Shown: positions 40,333 through 49,473, counted from the first letter of the stretch. The stretch: 64,000 bases of DNA from Dichotomicrobium thermohalophilum (GCF_003550175.1 NZ_QXDF01000001.1:186001-250000); one strand, 5' to 3'. The notes: generated from the letters alone by a model not told the origin. Numbers and translations are program-made.

Positions 40333-41712
40333 TTACTCGGGCAGCGCGTCGAGGATACTGCGGATCAGCCGCGCATGATCGAAGCGATCCTGGTCCCGCG
40401 TCAGACCGAGCCGCACAATGACCGTCTCGCGCGATGGAATCACCGCAACCATCTGCCCGTCATGGCCGAGGAAGTAGAAGTCGTCCTCAGGGATGGCGGC
40501 GACGGCTTCGGGGTCATTATGGGGCGGGGCCTCCAGCCAGACATGCGCGCCGAAGGTACCGCCGCTTCCCGGGGCCGGCTCCAGCGTGTAGTCGAGCCAG
40601 TCGCGCGTGAAGATGGTTTTGCCGTTCCATTCGCCGCCCCGCAGGTAGAGCAGGCCGAGCCGTGCCCAATCCCGCGCCGAAGCGTGGACATAGGATGACC
40701 CGACCAATGTCCCTGACGCGTCCGGCTCGAATACGGCGGTGTGCATCCCGAGCGGCGCGAACAAAAGCTCGTGCGCCGACGCCGGCCCGACCGCGGCGTC
40801 CTGCACCACCCCCGCGAGAATGTTCGATGTTCCGCTTGAATATTCCCAGCACTGGCCCGGATCGCACGTGAGCGGCTTGTCCGCGGCAAAGCCTGCCTTG
40901 TCCCCGCGCAGAAACAGCATCACGCGAACATCGGCGAGCATCCCGCCGTAATCCTCGGTGAATTCGAGACCGCTGCTCATTCGCAGGAGATTATCGACAG
41001 TGATCGCCCTGCGGGGGTCGTCCGCGCCGTTCCACTCTTCCACCGGCGCACGTTGGTCTGGGGCGATCTCGCCCCGCGCAACCACAGCGCCGGCAAGCGC
41101 GTTGGTGACGCTTTTCGCCATCGACCAGCCGAGCTGAGGGGTTTGCTCGGTGAAGCTTGGGGCATACTGCTCGGCGACGAGCCGCCCCCGATGCACGACA
41201 ACGATCGCGCGCGTGCGTTTGAGGTTCTCCGGGTTGTCCTCCGCGAAGGCTTCGTCCAGCGCGGCATAAACCGCCTCGCGGTTTTCCGGCGGGAGCGCTT
41301 CGGCGGCGAGACGGCCGCCTTCGGGCCACAATGCGTCCTGATGCGGCGGCGCGATTGGCTCCAGCGGGCGTAGCGGCTCCTCCGGCCGCGCCACGTCCAG
41401 CGCGAGGTGACAGCCATAGCCATCGCGATAGACCGCCCGCTGCGCCGCGAAGCCGCTCGGCACCCACACGTCGACGGCCTCGGCCTCACTGTCGACCGAG
41501 TTGGAGAACAGGCCCAGCAGTCCCGAGCGGTCGGCCCGCACATCCTCGGCGATCACCTCATCAGCTGGGCGGCCGGAAACGAACACGCCGGAGCAGAGCA
41601 TCTTGGCGTAGTAACCCGCGCCAATCATCAGCACCTTCTGAAGCCGGTATAGGCCGAACACCGCGGCCGCGGCGACCACGACGATCACGCCGAATTTGAG
41701 AACCCGTTTCAC
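40333..41712 (-). CDS. Serine hydrolase of the beta-lactamase family, membrane-anchored
   Basis: This 459-residue protein starts at GTG 41712, giving an N-terminal membrane anchor (VLKFGVIVVVAAAAVFGLYRL). The class C beta-lactamase / penicillin-binding fold follows with the catalytic S-x-x-K as GWSMAKSVTNALAGA. A second motif is CWEYSSGTSNILAGVV and the third is FLGHDGQMVAVIPS. It resembles 6-aminohexanoate-dimer hydrolase-type and EstB-type esterases rather than true lactamases. Substrate unknown. Confidence 0.85.
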   Translation of the reverse strand: MKRVLKFGVIVVVAAAAVFGLYRLQKVLMIGAGYYAKMLCSGVFVSGRPADEVIAEDVRADRSGLLGLFSNSVDSEAEAVDVWVPSGFAAQRAVYRDGYGCHLALDVARPEEPLRPLEPIAPPHQDALWPEGGRLAAEALPPENREAVYAALDEAFAEDNPENLKRTRAIVVVHRGRLVAEQYAPSFTEQTPQLGWSMAKSVTNALAGAVVARGEIAPDQRAPVEEWNGADDPRRAITVDNLLRMSSGLEFTEDYGGMLADVRVMLFLRGDKAGFAADKPLTCDPGQCWEYSSGTSNILAGVVQDAAVGPASAHELLFAPLGMHTAVFEPDASGTLVGSSYVHASARDWARLGLLYLRGGEWNGKTIFTRDWLDYTLEPAPGSGGTFGAHVWLEAPPHNDPEAVAAIPEDDFYFLGHDGQMVAVIPSRETVIVRLGLTRDQDRFDHARLIRSILDALPE

Positions 41713-41973
41713 GCGCCCACCCCTGTTGCTGCCGGCTGTTGGGTATCGAGAAACAACTATTCGCTGCGCGCCCGCCCGCCAAGGCCGGATTGCGCCGTAC
41801 GGGCCGGCCGGTGGCGGTTCCGCCGCGGACTGATCGAATTGCCACGCTGGACCCGCGTTTAAGCTATCGTTAAGAAAATCGGCTGGCTGCGCATTGGCGC
41901 TTCGCATAGGCTAACGCCCCACGTGGAAGTCGCGGGTCTCCGCGGCCTTTCGCTTCGGCGGGGGAGACAGGGC

Positions 41974-43161
41974 ATGTCACCGGGTATTCGTGCAACGGTC
42001 TTCATCATCTTTGCCATTCTCGGCACCGCGTTCATCAGCGTGCTCGGCGCGCTGACCTACGAATATCCCGCGGATTGGCCCTCCATCGCGACAGTCTACA
42101 GCCAACTTTTCCTGTTCTTTCCTACCTTCGGCATCCTGGCGCTGTGCGCGTTCTTCTTCCCGGCTTGCGTCTTCCTCGACATGTACTGGAATCACATCAC
42201 CGCGGGGCGTATGCGCGTCGTCGTTGGCGGTGTGGCGCTGGCCGTCGGCTCGTTCTTCCTCGCGCAAATGCTGCTGCAGGGCGTCCCCGCGGTCTGGCAG
42301 GTGAAGCCGGAAATCCTGAAGACGGACCAGGGCGAGCCCCCGGGCTGCGCGGAAAACCAGTCCTGTGCGCGCCTTCCGGTGCTGGAGGCGATGTCCCTGG
42401 TGCGCCAGGTCAGCCAGACACGCGCCGGCCTCGGTCCGTTCGATCGGGACTGCTACTGGGACAAGGATGCCGGCGAGCCGCAATACCTCCCGACCCCCGA
42501 CAGCTTCAAGGAAGAGCGTTTCTGCTTCGCCACGGGGCGGATGGCCAAGGGCGCAGCGTGCTGCCAGGCGCAGGAGAACCTGCGCAATCACATGCAGGCG
42601 ATGTATGCGCCGTTGGAAAACCGCGCACTGACCGGCAAGGTGCACGAGTGGGTGTTGCCCTTCATCATCTTCTTCCTGCTCGTGCTCTTCGTGATCGGGT
42701 TGATGCTGGTGATCCGGCGCGGCTCGCTGGACGAGTTTTACGGAAAATATCTCAACCGACTGGAGCGCGGCGTGTTGGTCGGCGCGTTTGCCATGCTGTT
42801 CTGGCCGCTCTCGAACCATGCCTACATCCAGTCTTCGGCCGTGATGTTCGGCGGATCAAGCCGCAGCCTGTTCGTGATGCTCGCGCCGGGCTTCAGCCTG
42901 CTGTTCGGGCTTTGGGCGCTGATGCTGCTGTTCTTCTTCCTGCGCCGCTACAAACAGGATGTCGAGATGGTCGGCAAGATCGGCGGTGTCATTGTCAGCG
43001 GCATCGCCTTCCTGCGGTACGAGGAACTGGTCGGCTATTTCGAGCGTCTGGCCGGCTCCGGGGCCGACTCGCTGAGCCTGGGCTTCCTCGGAGCGATTCT
43101 TCTCACCGCCTTCCTGCAGCTCATCATCTGGCGCAGCTATGACCGGGAACTCCGGTACTGA
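41974..43161 (+). CDS. Polytopic membrane protein with cysteine-rich loop, function unknown
   Basis: This 395-residue protein starts at ATG 41974 with GGGGGAG upstream. Two to three spans lie in the first 110 residues (VFIIFAILGTAFISVLGALTY, LFFPTFGILALCAFFFPACVF), then an extracytoplasmic loop of about 110 residues with six or more cysteines (PPGCAENQSCARLP, FDRDCYWDK, FCFATG, AACCQAQ). At least four further spans follow (WVLPFIIFFLLVLFVIGLML and others). I do not recognise it. The loop is likely disulfide-bonded. Confidence 0.7.
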   Translation: MSPGIRATVFIIFAILGTAFISVLGALTYEYPADWPSIATVYSQLFLFFPTFGILALCAFFFPACVFLDMYWNHITAGRMRVVVGGVALAVGSFFLAQMLLQGVPAVWQVKPEILKTDQGEPPGCAENQSCARLPVLEAMSLVRQVSQTRAGLGPFDRDCYWDKDAGEPQYLPTPDSFKEERFCFATGRMAKGAACCQAQENLRNHMQAMYAPLENRALTGKVHEWVLPFIIFFLLVLFVIGLMLVIRRGSLDEFYGKYLNRLERGVLVGAFAMLFWPLSNHAYIQSSAVMFGGSSRSLFVMLAPGFSLLFGLWALMLLFFFLRRYKQDVEMVGKIGGVIVSGIAFLRYEELVGYFERLAGSGADSLSLGFLGAILLTAFLQLIIWRSYDRELRY

Positions 43162-43313
43162 TCGACGATGTCACACCACACTTTGCCGCCAGCGCGGGTT
43201 CGCGCTGCCGACCATTCCCGTTTGATGTCAACGCCTTTTCCGTCTGAGGCCAGCAATCCAGCCTCGCCGTGCGAGCGTTTACAAAAGCAGCACATCTCAG
43301 AGGGAACGACCTA

Positions 43314-43718
43314 ATGCAATATCTGGCCGCTTATGTCGCGACTGCCGTCGTGTTCTTGTTCATCGACTATCTCTGGCTCGCCCATATCGCCAAGAATTTC
43401 TACTTTTCCCGGTTGGGCGAGTTGTTGGCGGACAAGCCCAATCTGGGCGTCGCGGCAGTCTTCTATGCGGTCTATGTGATTGGCGTCGTGATCTTCGCAG
43501 TCGCGCCGGCCCTACAGTCCGGCACATGGAAGACGGCGCTGATCTATGGGGCGCTGTTTGGCTTCTTCTGCTACGCCACCTACGACATGACCAACCTGGC
43601 CACGCTCAAGAACTGGCCAGTGACCGTTGCGGTCATTGATACGATCTGGGGTACGCTGCTGACCGGCGTTTCCGCACTGCTGGGCTATCTGATCGTCAGG
43701 CAGTTATATCCGGGCTAG
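43314..43718 (+). CDS. DUF2177 membrane protein
   Basis: This 134-residue protein with four membrane spans matches DUF2177: AAYVATAVVFLFIDYLWLAH, NFYFSRLGELLADKPNLGVA, and FGFFCYATYDMTNLATLKNW, then VIDTIWGTLLTGVSAL. The family is common and its function unknown. ATG 43314 follows AGAGGGA. It overlaps the convergent slcC-like gene by 23 bases at the 3' ends. Confidence 0.88.
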   Translation: MQYLAAYVATAVVFLFIDYLWLAHIAKNFYFSRLGELLADKPNLGVAAVFYAVYVIGVVIFAVAPALQSGTWKTALIYGALFGFFCYATYDMTNLATLKNWPVTVAVIDTIWGTLLTGVSALLGYLIVRQLYPG

Positions 43719-44640
43719 CCAGCACTTCGAGGACATTGCGCGCTGTCACGTCGCTGACGCGCGCATTGGACTCTTCCGTCACACCGGCGATGTGCGGGGT
43801 CAGGAGGACATTCTCAAGCCCGGCGAAAAGCGCGCCCGTGCCGCCGTCGATCGGTTCGGTTTCGAACACATCCAGCGCAACGCCGGCCAGCCGACCGTCC
43901 CGCAGCGCCGCCGCCAAAGCCCGCTCGTCCACGATGCCGCCGCGTGCGGTGTTGATGAGGACCGCGCTCGGCTTCATCCGCGCCAGCGCCGCACCTCCCA
44001 GCGCGCCACGCGTCTCCTCGTTCAAAGGAAGATGAAGACTCAGAACGTCGCTGGTTTCCAGCAGTTCCTCGAAGGTCATGCGGCGCGCTTCCGTCTGCCA
44101 TCGTGGCGCATCATGCGGGATGCCCGGATCATAGGCCGCGATCTCCATGCCGAAAACGCGCGCCCGCGCTGCGGTTGCCTGCCCGATCGCCCCAAAACCG
44201 AGCAGGCCAAGCTGCTTGCCTTCAAGTTGCCGTCCGATAAGCTGCTCGCGGGGCCATTCCCCCGCCGTTAGCCGCGGCGTCGCCCCGAAAGCCCCGCGGA
44301 GCAGGATGAGCGCGGCGCCAATGACATATTCCGCAACTGCCGCAGCGTTCGCGCCATGCGCAGGCAATACCTTGATCCCGCGTCTTTCGCAGGTCGCGAC
44401 GTCGATGTTGTCGAGGCCAACACCAAGTCGGCCGACAGCCTCCAGCCGCGCGGCAGCACCGATCAGCCCTCCGCCCACCTGCGTCTTGTTGCGGACAATG
44501 AGCGCGCGCGCATCCCTAAGCACAGCCGCGAGGTCATCATCACGCTCCCAGAGTGTGGAGTCGTAATGCACGCTATGGTGCTGCTCCAGAAGCGCCAGTG
44601 CCTCCGGCGTGATGAATTCGCTGATAACGATCTCGGCCAT
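43696..44640 (-). CDS. slcC: D-2-hydroxyacid dehydrogenase, probable (S)-sulfolactate dehydrogenase
   Basis: This 314-residue NAD-dependent dehydrogenase has the Rossmann motif LGLLGFGAIGQATAARARVF, the substrate stretch RLGVGLDNIDVATCERRG, VLINTARGGIVDERALAAAL and the catalytic PHIAGVTEES (His). The start MAEIVISEF resembles SlcC of Chromohalobacter salexigens, which oxidises (S)-sulfolactate to sulfopyruvate. Placement beside suyAB and a comC-like gene supports this role; sequence alone would only say 2-hydroxyacid dehydrogenase. Start ATG 44640 is chosen by family length. Confidence 0.8.
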   Translation of the reverse strand: MAEIVISEFITPEALALLEQHHSVHYDSTLWERDDDLAAVLRDARALIVRNKTQVGGGLIGAAARLEAVGRLGVGLDNIDVATCERRGIKVLPAHGANAAAVAEYVIGAALILLRGAFGATPRLTAGEWPREQLIGRQLEGKQLGLLGFGAIGQATAARARVFGMEIAAYDPGIPHDAPRWQTEARRMTFEELLETSDVLSLHLPLNEETRGALGGAALARMKPSAVLINTARGGIVDERALAAALRDGRLAGVALDVFETEPIDGGTGALFAGLENVLLTPHIAGVTEESNARVSDVTARNVLEVLASPDITA

Positions 44641-44693
44641 AACGGCCTCCGAGAACACGGCGGCAGCCCGGCCGGCCGCCGCCGCTTGACCCG

Positions 44694-45863
44694 TTACGCG
44701 CTGCGATACAGCTTGGTCATCACCAGTTCGCGGTGGCCCAGCGCCTCGGCCGCCGTCATCCGGCCGTTGGCGGTGCGGATCACCATGTCGATCAGCGCAT
44801 CGCCCGCCTGATCCAGCGTCATGTCGCGACGCAGGATGCCGGAAACGTCCACGTCGATGTGCTCGGACATGGTGCGGACCGTGCGCGGATTCGCGCTGAT
44901 CTTGACGACCGGCAGGACCGGGTTGCCGACAACATTACCCTGCCCTGTGGGGAAGGTGTGCACGACGTAACCCGCTGCCGCCATGAGGGTGACGCACTCG
45001 GCGGCCGCCGAGGACGTGTCCATGAAATAAAGCCCCGGCCCCTTCTCGGGGGCCTCCGCCGGCTTCAGCACGTCGATGTATGTACACTCCCGGCCGATCT
45101 TTTCGAGGTTGCCGAGCGCCTTTTCCTCGATGGTCGTCAGGCCCCCCTCGATATTCCCCTTGGTCGGCTGGGATTCGGAGAGGTCTGAGGTCTTGTAGGG
45201 CTCGATCACCTCGTCCTGGTAGGCCTGCCAGGTCGCCATGAATTTCTCCGCGATTTCGGGAGAGGCTGCACGCGCCTTGCAGATGTGCTCGGCGCCGGTG
45301 ATCTCGGAGGTTTCTCCGAATACGCCGTGAATGCCCTCGGGAATCAGCTTGTCGTACATGTTGCCGACGGTCGGGCAGGATCCCAGCCCGGTTGTCGTGT
45401 CAGACTCGCCGCATTTCGTCGACACCCAGAGGTCGCCGATCGGGCATTCCTCTCGCTGAAGCTCGCTGGCCCAGTGGACGAAATCCTTCGCCTTTCGAGA
45501 GGCGTCCGCGATCGTCTTGATGTCGCCATTCTGCTCGATTGCGAAGGCCGCGACCGGCTTTCCGGTCTCGGCAATACCTTCGGCCACCTTGTTGGTCCAG
45601 CCCGGCTCGATGCCGATCACGACACAGGCCGCGATGTTCGGGTTCGCCCCAAGACCGATGATCGTGCGGAAATGCAGATCAAGGTCCTCGCCAAACTGCA
45701 AGCGCCCGTAGGAATGGGGGAGAGCGAGCGTGCCCTGAATGTTCTTCGCGACGTTTTCACAAGCGGCGTTCGAGATGTCGTCGACAGGCAAAATCGCCAC
45801 ATGGTTGCGAACGCCGACACGGCCATTTTCGCGCCGGTAGCCAAGGAATTTGCGGTTGCTCAT
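44694..45863 (-). CDS. suyB: (R)-sulfolactate sulfo-lyase, large subunit SuyB
   Basis: SuyAB releases sulfite from (R)-3-sulfolactate, leaving pyruvate. The 389-residue protein belongs to the UxaA/GarD large-subunit family but matches SuyB closely: [99 protein letters not shown]. These track the sulfo-lyase from memory far better than altronate dehydratase. It lies 9 bases after suyA in the same operon. Confidence 0.88.
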   Translation of the reverse strand: MSNRKFLGYRRENGRVGVRNHVAILPVDDISNAACENVAKNIQGTLALPHSYGRLQFGEDLDLHFRTIIGLGANPNIAACVVIGIEPGWTNKVAEGIAETGKPVAAFAIEQNGDIKTIADASRKAKDFVHWASELQREECPIGDLWVSTKCGESDTTTGLGSCPTVGNMYDKLIPEGIHGVFGETSEITGAEHICKARAASPEIAEKFMATWQAYQDEVIEPYKTSDLSESQPTKGNIEGGLTTIEEKALGNLEKIGRECTYIDVLKPAEAPEKGPGLYFMDTSSAAAECVTLMAAAGYVVHTFPTGQGNVVGNPVLPVVKISANPRTVRTMSEHIDVDVSGILRRDMTLDQAGDALIDMVIRTANGRMTAAEALGHRELVMTKLYRSA

Positions 45864-45872
45864 GATGCCCTC

Positions 45873-46166
45873 CTACCAGCGTTTGGTTTTCAGGTTGTGT
45901 GTGTGCACATGTTCGCCGGTCTTGGCGTCGCCGACCATGCGCCCAATATCCTCGCCGTATTTGATGATCGTGTCGCCTTCCTTGAGGTCGGTCAGGGCGA
46001 CCTTGTGGCCGATGGGGATATCGTCGCGCGCGGTTACCGACACCTCCGAATCGGTTTCGGTAATCACGCCCATCATGGGCGTACCCGCCGTCAGACCTTC
46101 GACGACAACGACGCCGACATTGTCCTTCGGCGAGTGAACGAGAAAGTGGGGAGTTGGCACCTGCAC
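45873..46166 (-). CDS. suyA: (R)-sulfolactate sulfo-lyase, small subunit SuyA
   Basis: This 97-residue SAF-domain protein is the small subunit of the sulfo-lyase. It has HFLVHSPKDNVGVVVVEG, the SAF core VTARDDIPIGHKVALTDL, IIKYGEDIGRMVGD and the end HVHTHNLKTKRW, which is conserved in UxaA-type small subunits. It heads the leftward operon suyA-suyB-slcC and is divergent from the GntR gene. Confidence 0.86.
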   Translation of the reverse strand: MQVPTPHFLVHSPKDNVGVVVVEGLTAGTPMMGVITETDSEVSVTARDDIPIGHKVALTDLKEGDTIIKYGEDIGRMVGDAKTGEHVHTHNLKTKRW

Positions 46167-46199
46167 CTCCTGTAGCGCGATCCTGGATGGAGTGTTATA

Positions 46200-46211
46200 T
46201 CTTATATAAGA
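46200..46211. promoter_or_regulatory. Palindromic operator candidate between suyA and gntR
   Basis: TCTTATATAAGA is a perfect 12-base palindrome in the 110-base gap between the divergent suyA and gntR genes. It is the only AT-rich inverted repeat there and is the size expected for a GntR-family dimer. It may also overlap the -10 region of one promoter. Confidence 0.5.
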
Positions 46212-46276
46212 CTTTTGCTATCGCGCGCGGCGACCCGAGTCAATCGCTTCCGCGCCAAAGATGAAAGGTCCACGCC

Positions 46277-46990
46277 GTGGAAAAGCTCGACGCGCAGCCC
46301 CTGTACACCCGCGTGAAGCGCGCGCTGGCCGAGCGTATCCTCTCGGGCATCTGGGCGCCGGGCCGGTTGCTGCCCAACGAGTTTCAGCTTGCCGAGGAGT
46401 TCGGGGTCAGCCAGGGAACAGTGCGTAAGGCGCTGGACGCTCTCGCGGCAGAACATCTGGTGGAGCGGCATCAGGGACGCGGCACATTCGTCGCGCGCCA
46501 TACTTCCGATACCGTGCATTTCCGCTTTTTCCAGCTTTATGACGCCGGCGGGCGCATTCAACCCGACAGTCGCGACGTGCGCGTTGCCGTGGCCGATCCG
46601 AGCGGACGCGAGCGGGCCGCGCTCGCCCTCGCGCCGGAGGGGCGGGTCATCCGCATCACCCGCACACGCACACACGAAGACCATCCGATCATCGATGAGC
46701 AAATTTCGCTGTCCGAAGCACTCTTCTCGGGTCTACTGGAGCGCGAGACGATCCCGAACACACTCTATGATCTTTATCAGACCGATTTCGGCATCACCGT
46801 TGCGCGGGTGGAGGAAAATCTGCGCGCCGCGCCGGCGAGTGAAGCAACCGCGCGCCGCCTGGACTGCCCGGTCGGTACGCCTGTTCTGGCGATCGAGCGG
46901 GTCGCCTTCGACTATAGCGGCCAGCCTGTTGAATGGCGCGTGAGCCAGTGCCTCACCGACTCCGTCTTCTATCATAGCACATTGAAATAA
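46277..46990 (+). CDS. GntR-family regulator (HutC type) of the sulfolactate genes
   Basis: This 237-residue regulator has an N-terminal winged helix (LYTRVKRALAERILSGIWAP, PNEFQLAEEFGVSQGTVRKAL) and a C-terminal UTRA effector domain (RVIRITRTRTHEDHPIIDEQ, LYQTDFGITVARVEENLRA, VLAIERVAFDYSGQPVEWR), i.e. the HutC subfamily. It starts with GTG 46277. It is divergent from suyAB-slcC and 10 bases before comC, so it likely senses sulfolactate or a related acid and controls both units. Confidence 0.88.
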   Translation: MEKLDAQPLYTRVKRALAERILSGIWAPGRLLPNEFQLAEEFGVSQGTVRKALDALAAEHLVERHQGRGTFVARHTSDTVHFRFFQLYDAGGRIQPDSRDVRVAVADPSGRERAALALAPEGRVIRITRTRTHEDHPIIDEQISLSEALFSGLLERETIPNTLYDLYQTDFGITVARVEENLRAAPASEATARRLDCPVGTPVLAIERVAFDYSGQPVEWRVSQCLTDSVFYHSTLK

Positions 46991-47000
46991 AGAGACGCCC

Positions 47001-47993
47001 ATGACCGAGGTCACGATTTCGATTGCCGAGGCGCGTCACCGCGTCGAGAAAACCCTCATGGACAACGGCGTTACCGCCGACAATGCAGAATCCGTAGCGC
47101 GCGCTCTCGTCGATGCCGAGATCGACGGACAGAGCGGCCACGGTCTACGGCGCGTCGCCTCTTACGCGGCGCAGGCTGCCGTCGGGAAGGTCGACGGACA
47201 CGCCGTCCCGGTCATTAATGAGACTGCACCGGGCGCGCTTCATGTCGACGTCGCCAACGGTTTCTATTATCCGGCATTCGACCGCGTTGCGGGGCGGCTT
47301 CCGCAAATGGCCAAGGCCCAGGGCATTGCGATGGCGGGCTTCTACCGCTCGCATCATTGCGGGGTCGCAGGGCACAGCGTCGAGCGGCTGGCGGAAGACG
47401 GCTGCGTCGCATTGATGTTCGCTAACACGCCCGCCGCGATGGCACCGTGGGGAGGAGCATCGCGGCTGTTCGGCACCAACCCGGTCGCCTTTGCTGCGCC
47501 CCTGGAGGGGCGCGAGCCGGTGGTGATCGACCTGTCGCTATCGAAGGTTGCGCGAGGCAAGATCGTCGCTGCGGCGGAAAGGGGTGAACCCATCCCGGAA
47601 GGTTGGGCGGTGGACGTTGAGGGGCAGCCGACTACCGATCCGGCGCGCGCCGTCAAGGGAGCGATGCTGCCGTTCGGGGAGGCGAAGGGGTCTGCTCTGG
47701 CGCTCATGGTCGAGATGATGGCCGCAGGGCTCACGGGTGGCCGCTATGCCCGGGACGCAACGTCCTTTCTGGATGCCGAGGGCGGGCCACCCGAAACCGG
47801 CCAACTTATCATCGCGATTGACGCGACCGGACTGAGTGCCGATGCGCCCGCGCGTTTCGCGGAGCTGGCAAGCTGGATCGAGGCGGATGGCGATGCGCGA
47901 CTGCCTGGCACGCGCAGGCTGGCGCGGCGTAAAAAAGTTCAGCACAACGGGCTGAAGGTCGACAGAGCCTTGCTCGAAGGGTTGAGCGGCTAG
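47001..47993 (+). CDS. comC: Ldh2/malate dehydrogenase-family, probable (R)-sulfolactate dehydrogenase
   Basis: This 330-residue protein of the Ldh2 / malate-L-lactate dehydrogenase family has GQSGHGLRRVASYAAQAAVG, SHHCGVAGHSVERLAEDG (catalytic His region), FGTNPVAFAAP and GEAKGSALALMVEMMAAGLT. ComC enzymes interconvert (R)-sulfolactate and sulfopyruvate. In Chromohalobacter it pairs with SlcC to turn the (S) form into the (R) form used by SuyAB. The same set is present here. It follows the regulator by 10 bases. Confidence 0.82.
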   Translation: MTEVTISIAEARHRVEKTLMDNGVTADNAESVARALVDAEIDGQSGHGLRRVASYAAQAAVGKVDGHAVPVINETAPGALHVDVANGFYYPAFDRVAGRLPQMAKAQGIAMAGFYRSHHCGVAGHSVERLAEDGCVALMFANTPAAMAPWGGASRLFGTNPVAFAAPLEGREPVVIDLSLSKVARGKIVAAAERGEPIPEGWAVDVEGQPTTDPARAVKGAMLPFGEAKGSALALMVEMMAAGLTGGRYARDATSFLDAEGGPPETGQLIIAIDATGLSADAPARFAELASWIEADGDARLPGTRRLARRKKVQHNGLKVDRALLEGLSG

Positions 47994-48334
47994 TCGATAA
48001 CGAATTCGAAGCGGAAGTAACCAGGCGAGGTGAACTTGTCTCGCTGATGCTCCCAGAAATCGAGGTACACGCGGCGCAACGTGTATTCGCAGGTGATCTC
48101 GCAGTCGTACCAGTTGCCGCCCGGCGTCATGACCTGATCGCCGACCGGCCCCCGGCGAACCGGCGCGACAACTGCGCGTGAACTGTAGAAGCTCTCCGCG
48201 CGCACGTGCCTGTAAATCGGGCCATAATCATGGGCCTTGTAACGAGCACCGGCATTCCCGGCCTCCGGCACGCCCGAGATCGCAGCCATCATCAAGACTG
48301 CCGTAAAAAGAGCTCCCGTCCTGAGGTGCACCAT
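47990..48334 (-). CDS. Small exported protein, function unknown
   Basis: This 114-residue protein starts at ATG 48334, preceded by GAGGAGA at ideal spacing; longer in-frame starts lack this. It has a signal peptide (about 1-28, EAGNAGA) and a mature part with a conserved-looking pair of cysteines (GGNWYDCEITCEYTLRRVY) and an aromatic C-terminus (YFRFEFVID). The family is not recognised. It overlaps comC by four bases at the 3' ends. Confidence 0.7.
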   Translation of the reverse strand: MVHLRTGALFTAVLMMAAISGVPEAGNAGARYKAHDYGPIYRHVRAESFYSSRAVVAPVRRGPVGDQVMTPGGNWYDCEITCEYTLRRVYLDFWEHQRDKFTSPGYFRFEFVID

Positions 48335-48553
48335 AATGCGTCTCCTCGTGCCGCCGGATATCATCTTGGCCTCGTTCAGCATGCCGCGAAAGGTTAACGT
48401 TTGCCGGACAGGAATCAATCGAAACCTTTTCGAGAGCATGCTGCGTGGCAAGGCTTACAATTTCCTTAAAAATGCGATCGTTTTGTGATCTTTGCGGCAG
48501 GAAGCGCCTCAATTCGGCCCATGGCGCGCCCAGCTTCGATAACGGGGATGAGC

Positions 48554-49336
48554 ATGGACTGGAGCCAGAAGGTCTTCGCCTACTGTGAGCGCGGCCTCAG
48601 CCCGGCGTTCTGGGCGGAGCCGGTGAACGCGACAACCAACGTGGCCTTCCTGATCGCGGCGCTCGCCGCGCTGGCGCTGCTTTATCGAGAGCCGAACCAC
48701 AAGCGCACGGTGACGAGGCATCTGCTGATCGCGCTGGTGTTCATCATTGGCATCGGCAGCTTCCTGTTCCACACCTTCGCCACCCGCTGGGCCGCCGTGG
48801 CGGATGTTGCGCCGATCGGGATCTTCATGCTCGCCTATCTGGTGTTCGCTCTGCGCCGCTTCGTCGGAGCCAACGTCTTCTGGTCGCTGGTGGGGCTGGC
48901 TCTGTTTATCGGCGCGATGATGGCCGCGGGGCGGCTGCAATGCTGGGACGGGCAGGTCGGCTTCAATCTCGACATCCCGGAAGGTGCGCGCGGAAGGTGT
49001 CTCAACGGCAGCGTCGGTTATCTGCCTGCCTGGGGATCTATGCTGCTGATCGGCGGATATTTGAGCGCGTTCGCCTCCGACGCTTTCACGCGCCGGCGAA
49101 CAGGTCCGCTGGTGCTCACCGCAGGCATCGTCTTCACAGCTTCGATCGCGTTCCGATCGCTGGACATGGCGCTGTGCCAGACGGTGGCGATTGCCGGAAC
49201 GTCCATCGGCACCCACTTCATGTGGCATGTGCTCAATGCCGTGACGCTGTTTCTCTTGCTGGTGGCTGCGATCCGGCATCCTCTCGGGCGGGAACGCCAG
49301 GAGATCACGCCGCCGCGGCCAGCCCGGGCCTATTAG
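48554..49336 (+). CDS. Ceramidase-like membrane hydrolase (CREST family)
   Basis: This 260-residue multi-span protein matches the alkaline ceramidase family of CREST hydrolases: YCERGLSPAFWAEPVNATTN at the N-terminus, IGSFLFHTFATRWAAVADVA (Ser-x3-His and Asp region) and the C-terminal HFMWHVLNAVTLF (HxxWH). Together these are the zinc-site residues of the family. Bacterial members are of unknown substrate; sphingolipids are known only in some alphaproteobacteria. ATG 48548 is an alternative start. Confidence 0.85.
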   Translation: MDWSQKVFAYCERGLSPAFWAEPVNATTNVAFLIAALAALALLYREPNHKRTVTRHLLIALVFIIGIGSFLFHTFATRWAAVADVAPIGIFMLAYLVFALRRFVGANVFWSLVGLALFIGAMMAAGRLQCWDGQVGFNLDIPEGARGRCLNGSVGYLPAWGSMLLIGGYLSAFASDAFTRRRTGPLVLTAGIVFTASIAFRSLDMALCQTVAIAGTSIGTHFMWHVLNAVTLFLLLVAAIRHPLGRERQEITPPRPARAY

Positions 49337-49386
49337 CAGCGCGGCTTGCTTCGCTCCGCGGCCTCGCGCATAACGGCATCAAGCGC

Positions 49387-49473
49387 GCGGACGTGGCGGA
49401 ATCGGTAGACGCAACGGACTTAAAATCCGTTTCCCGAAAGGGAGTGAGGGTTCAAGTCCCTCCGTCCGCACCA
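49387..49473 (+). tRNA. tRNA-Leu (anticodon TAA)
   Basis: The acceptor stem GCGGACG pairs with CGTCCGC, and an encoded ACCA end follows. The anticodon stem ACGGA/TCCGT encloses CTTAAAA, giving anticodon TAA (reads UUA). A long variable arm (TTTCCCGAAAGGGAG) and T-loop GGTTCAAGTCC are typical of class II leucine tRNA. Confidence 0.97.

Noticed and set aside
44694-46166. Altronate dehydratase (uxaA) reading of the SuyAB genes
   Set aside because: The family is shared, but the sequence blocks, the split into two genes and the slcC/comC neighbours fit sulfolactate sulfo-lyase better; no uronate genes are near.
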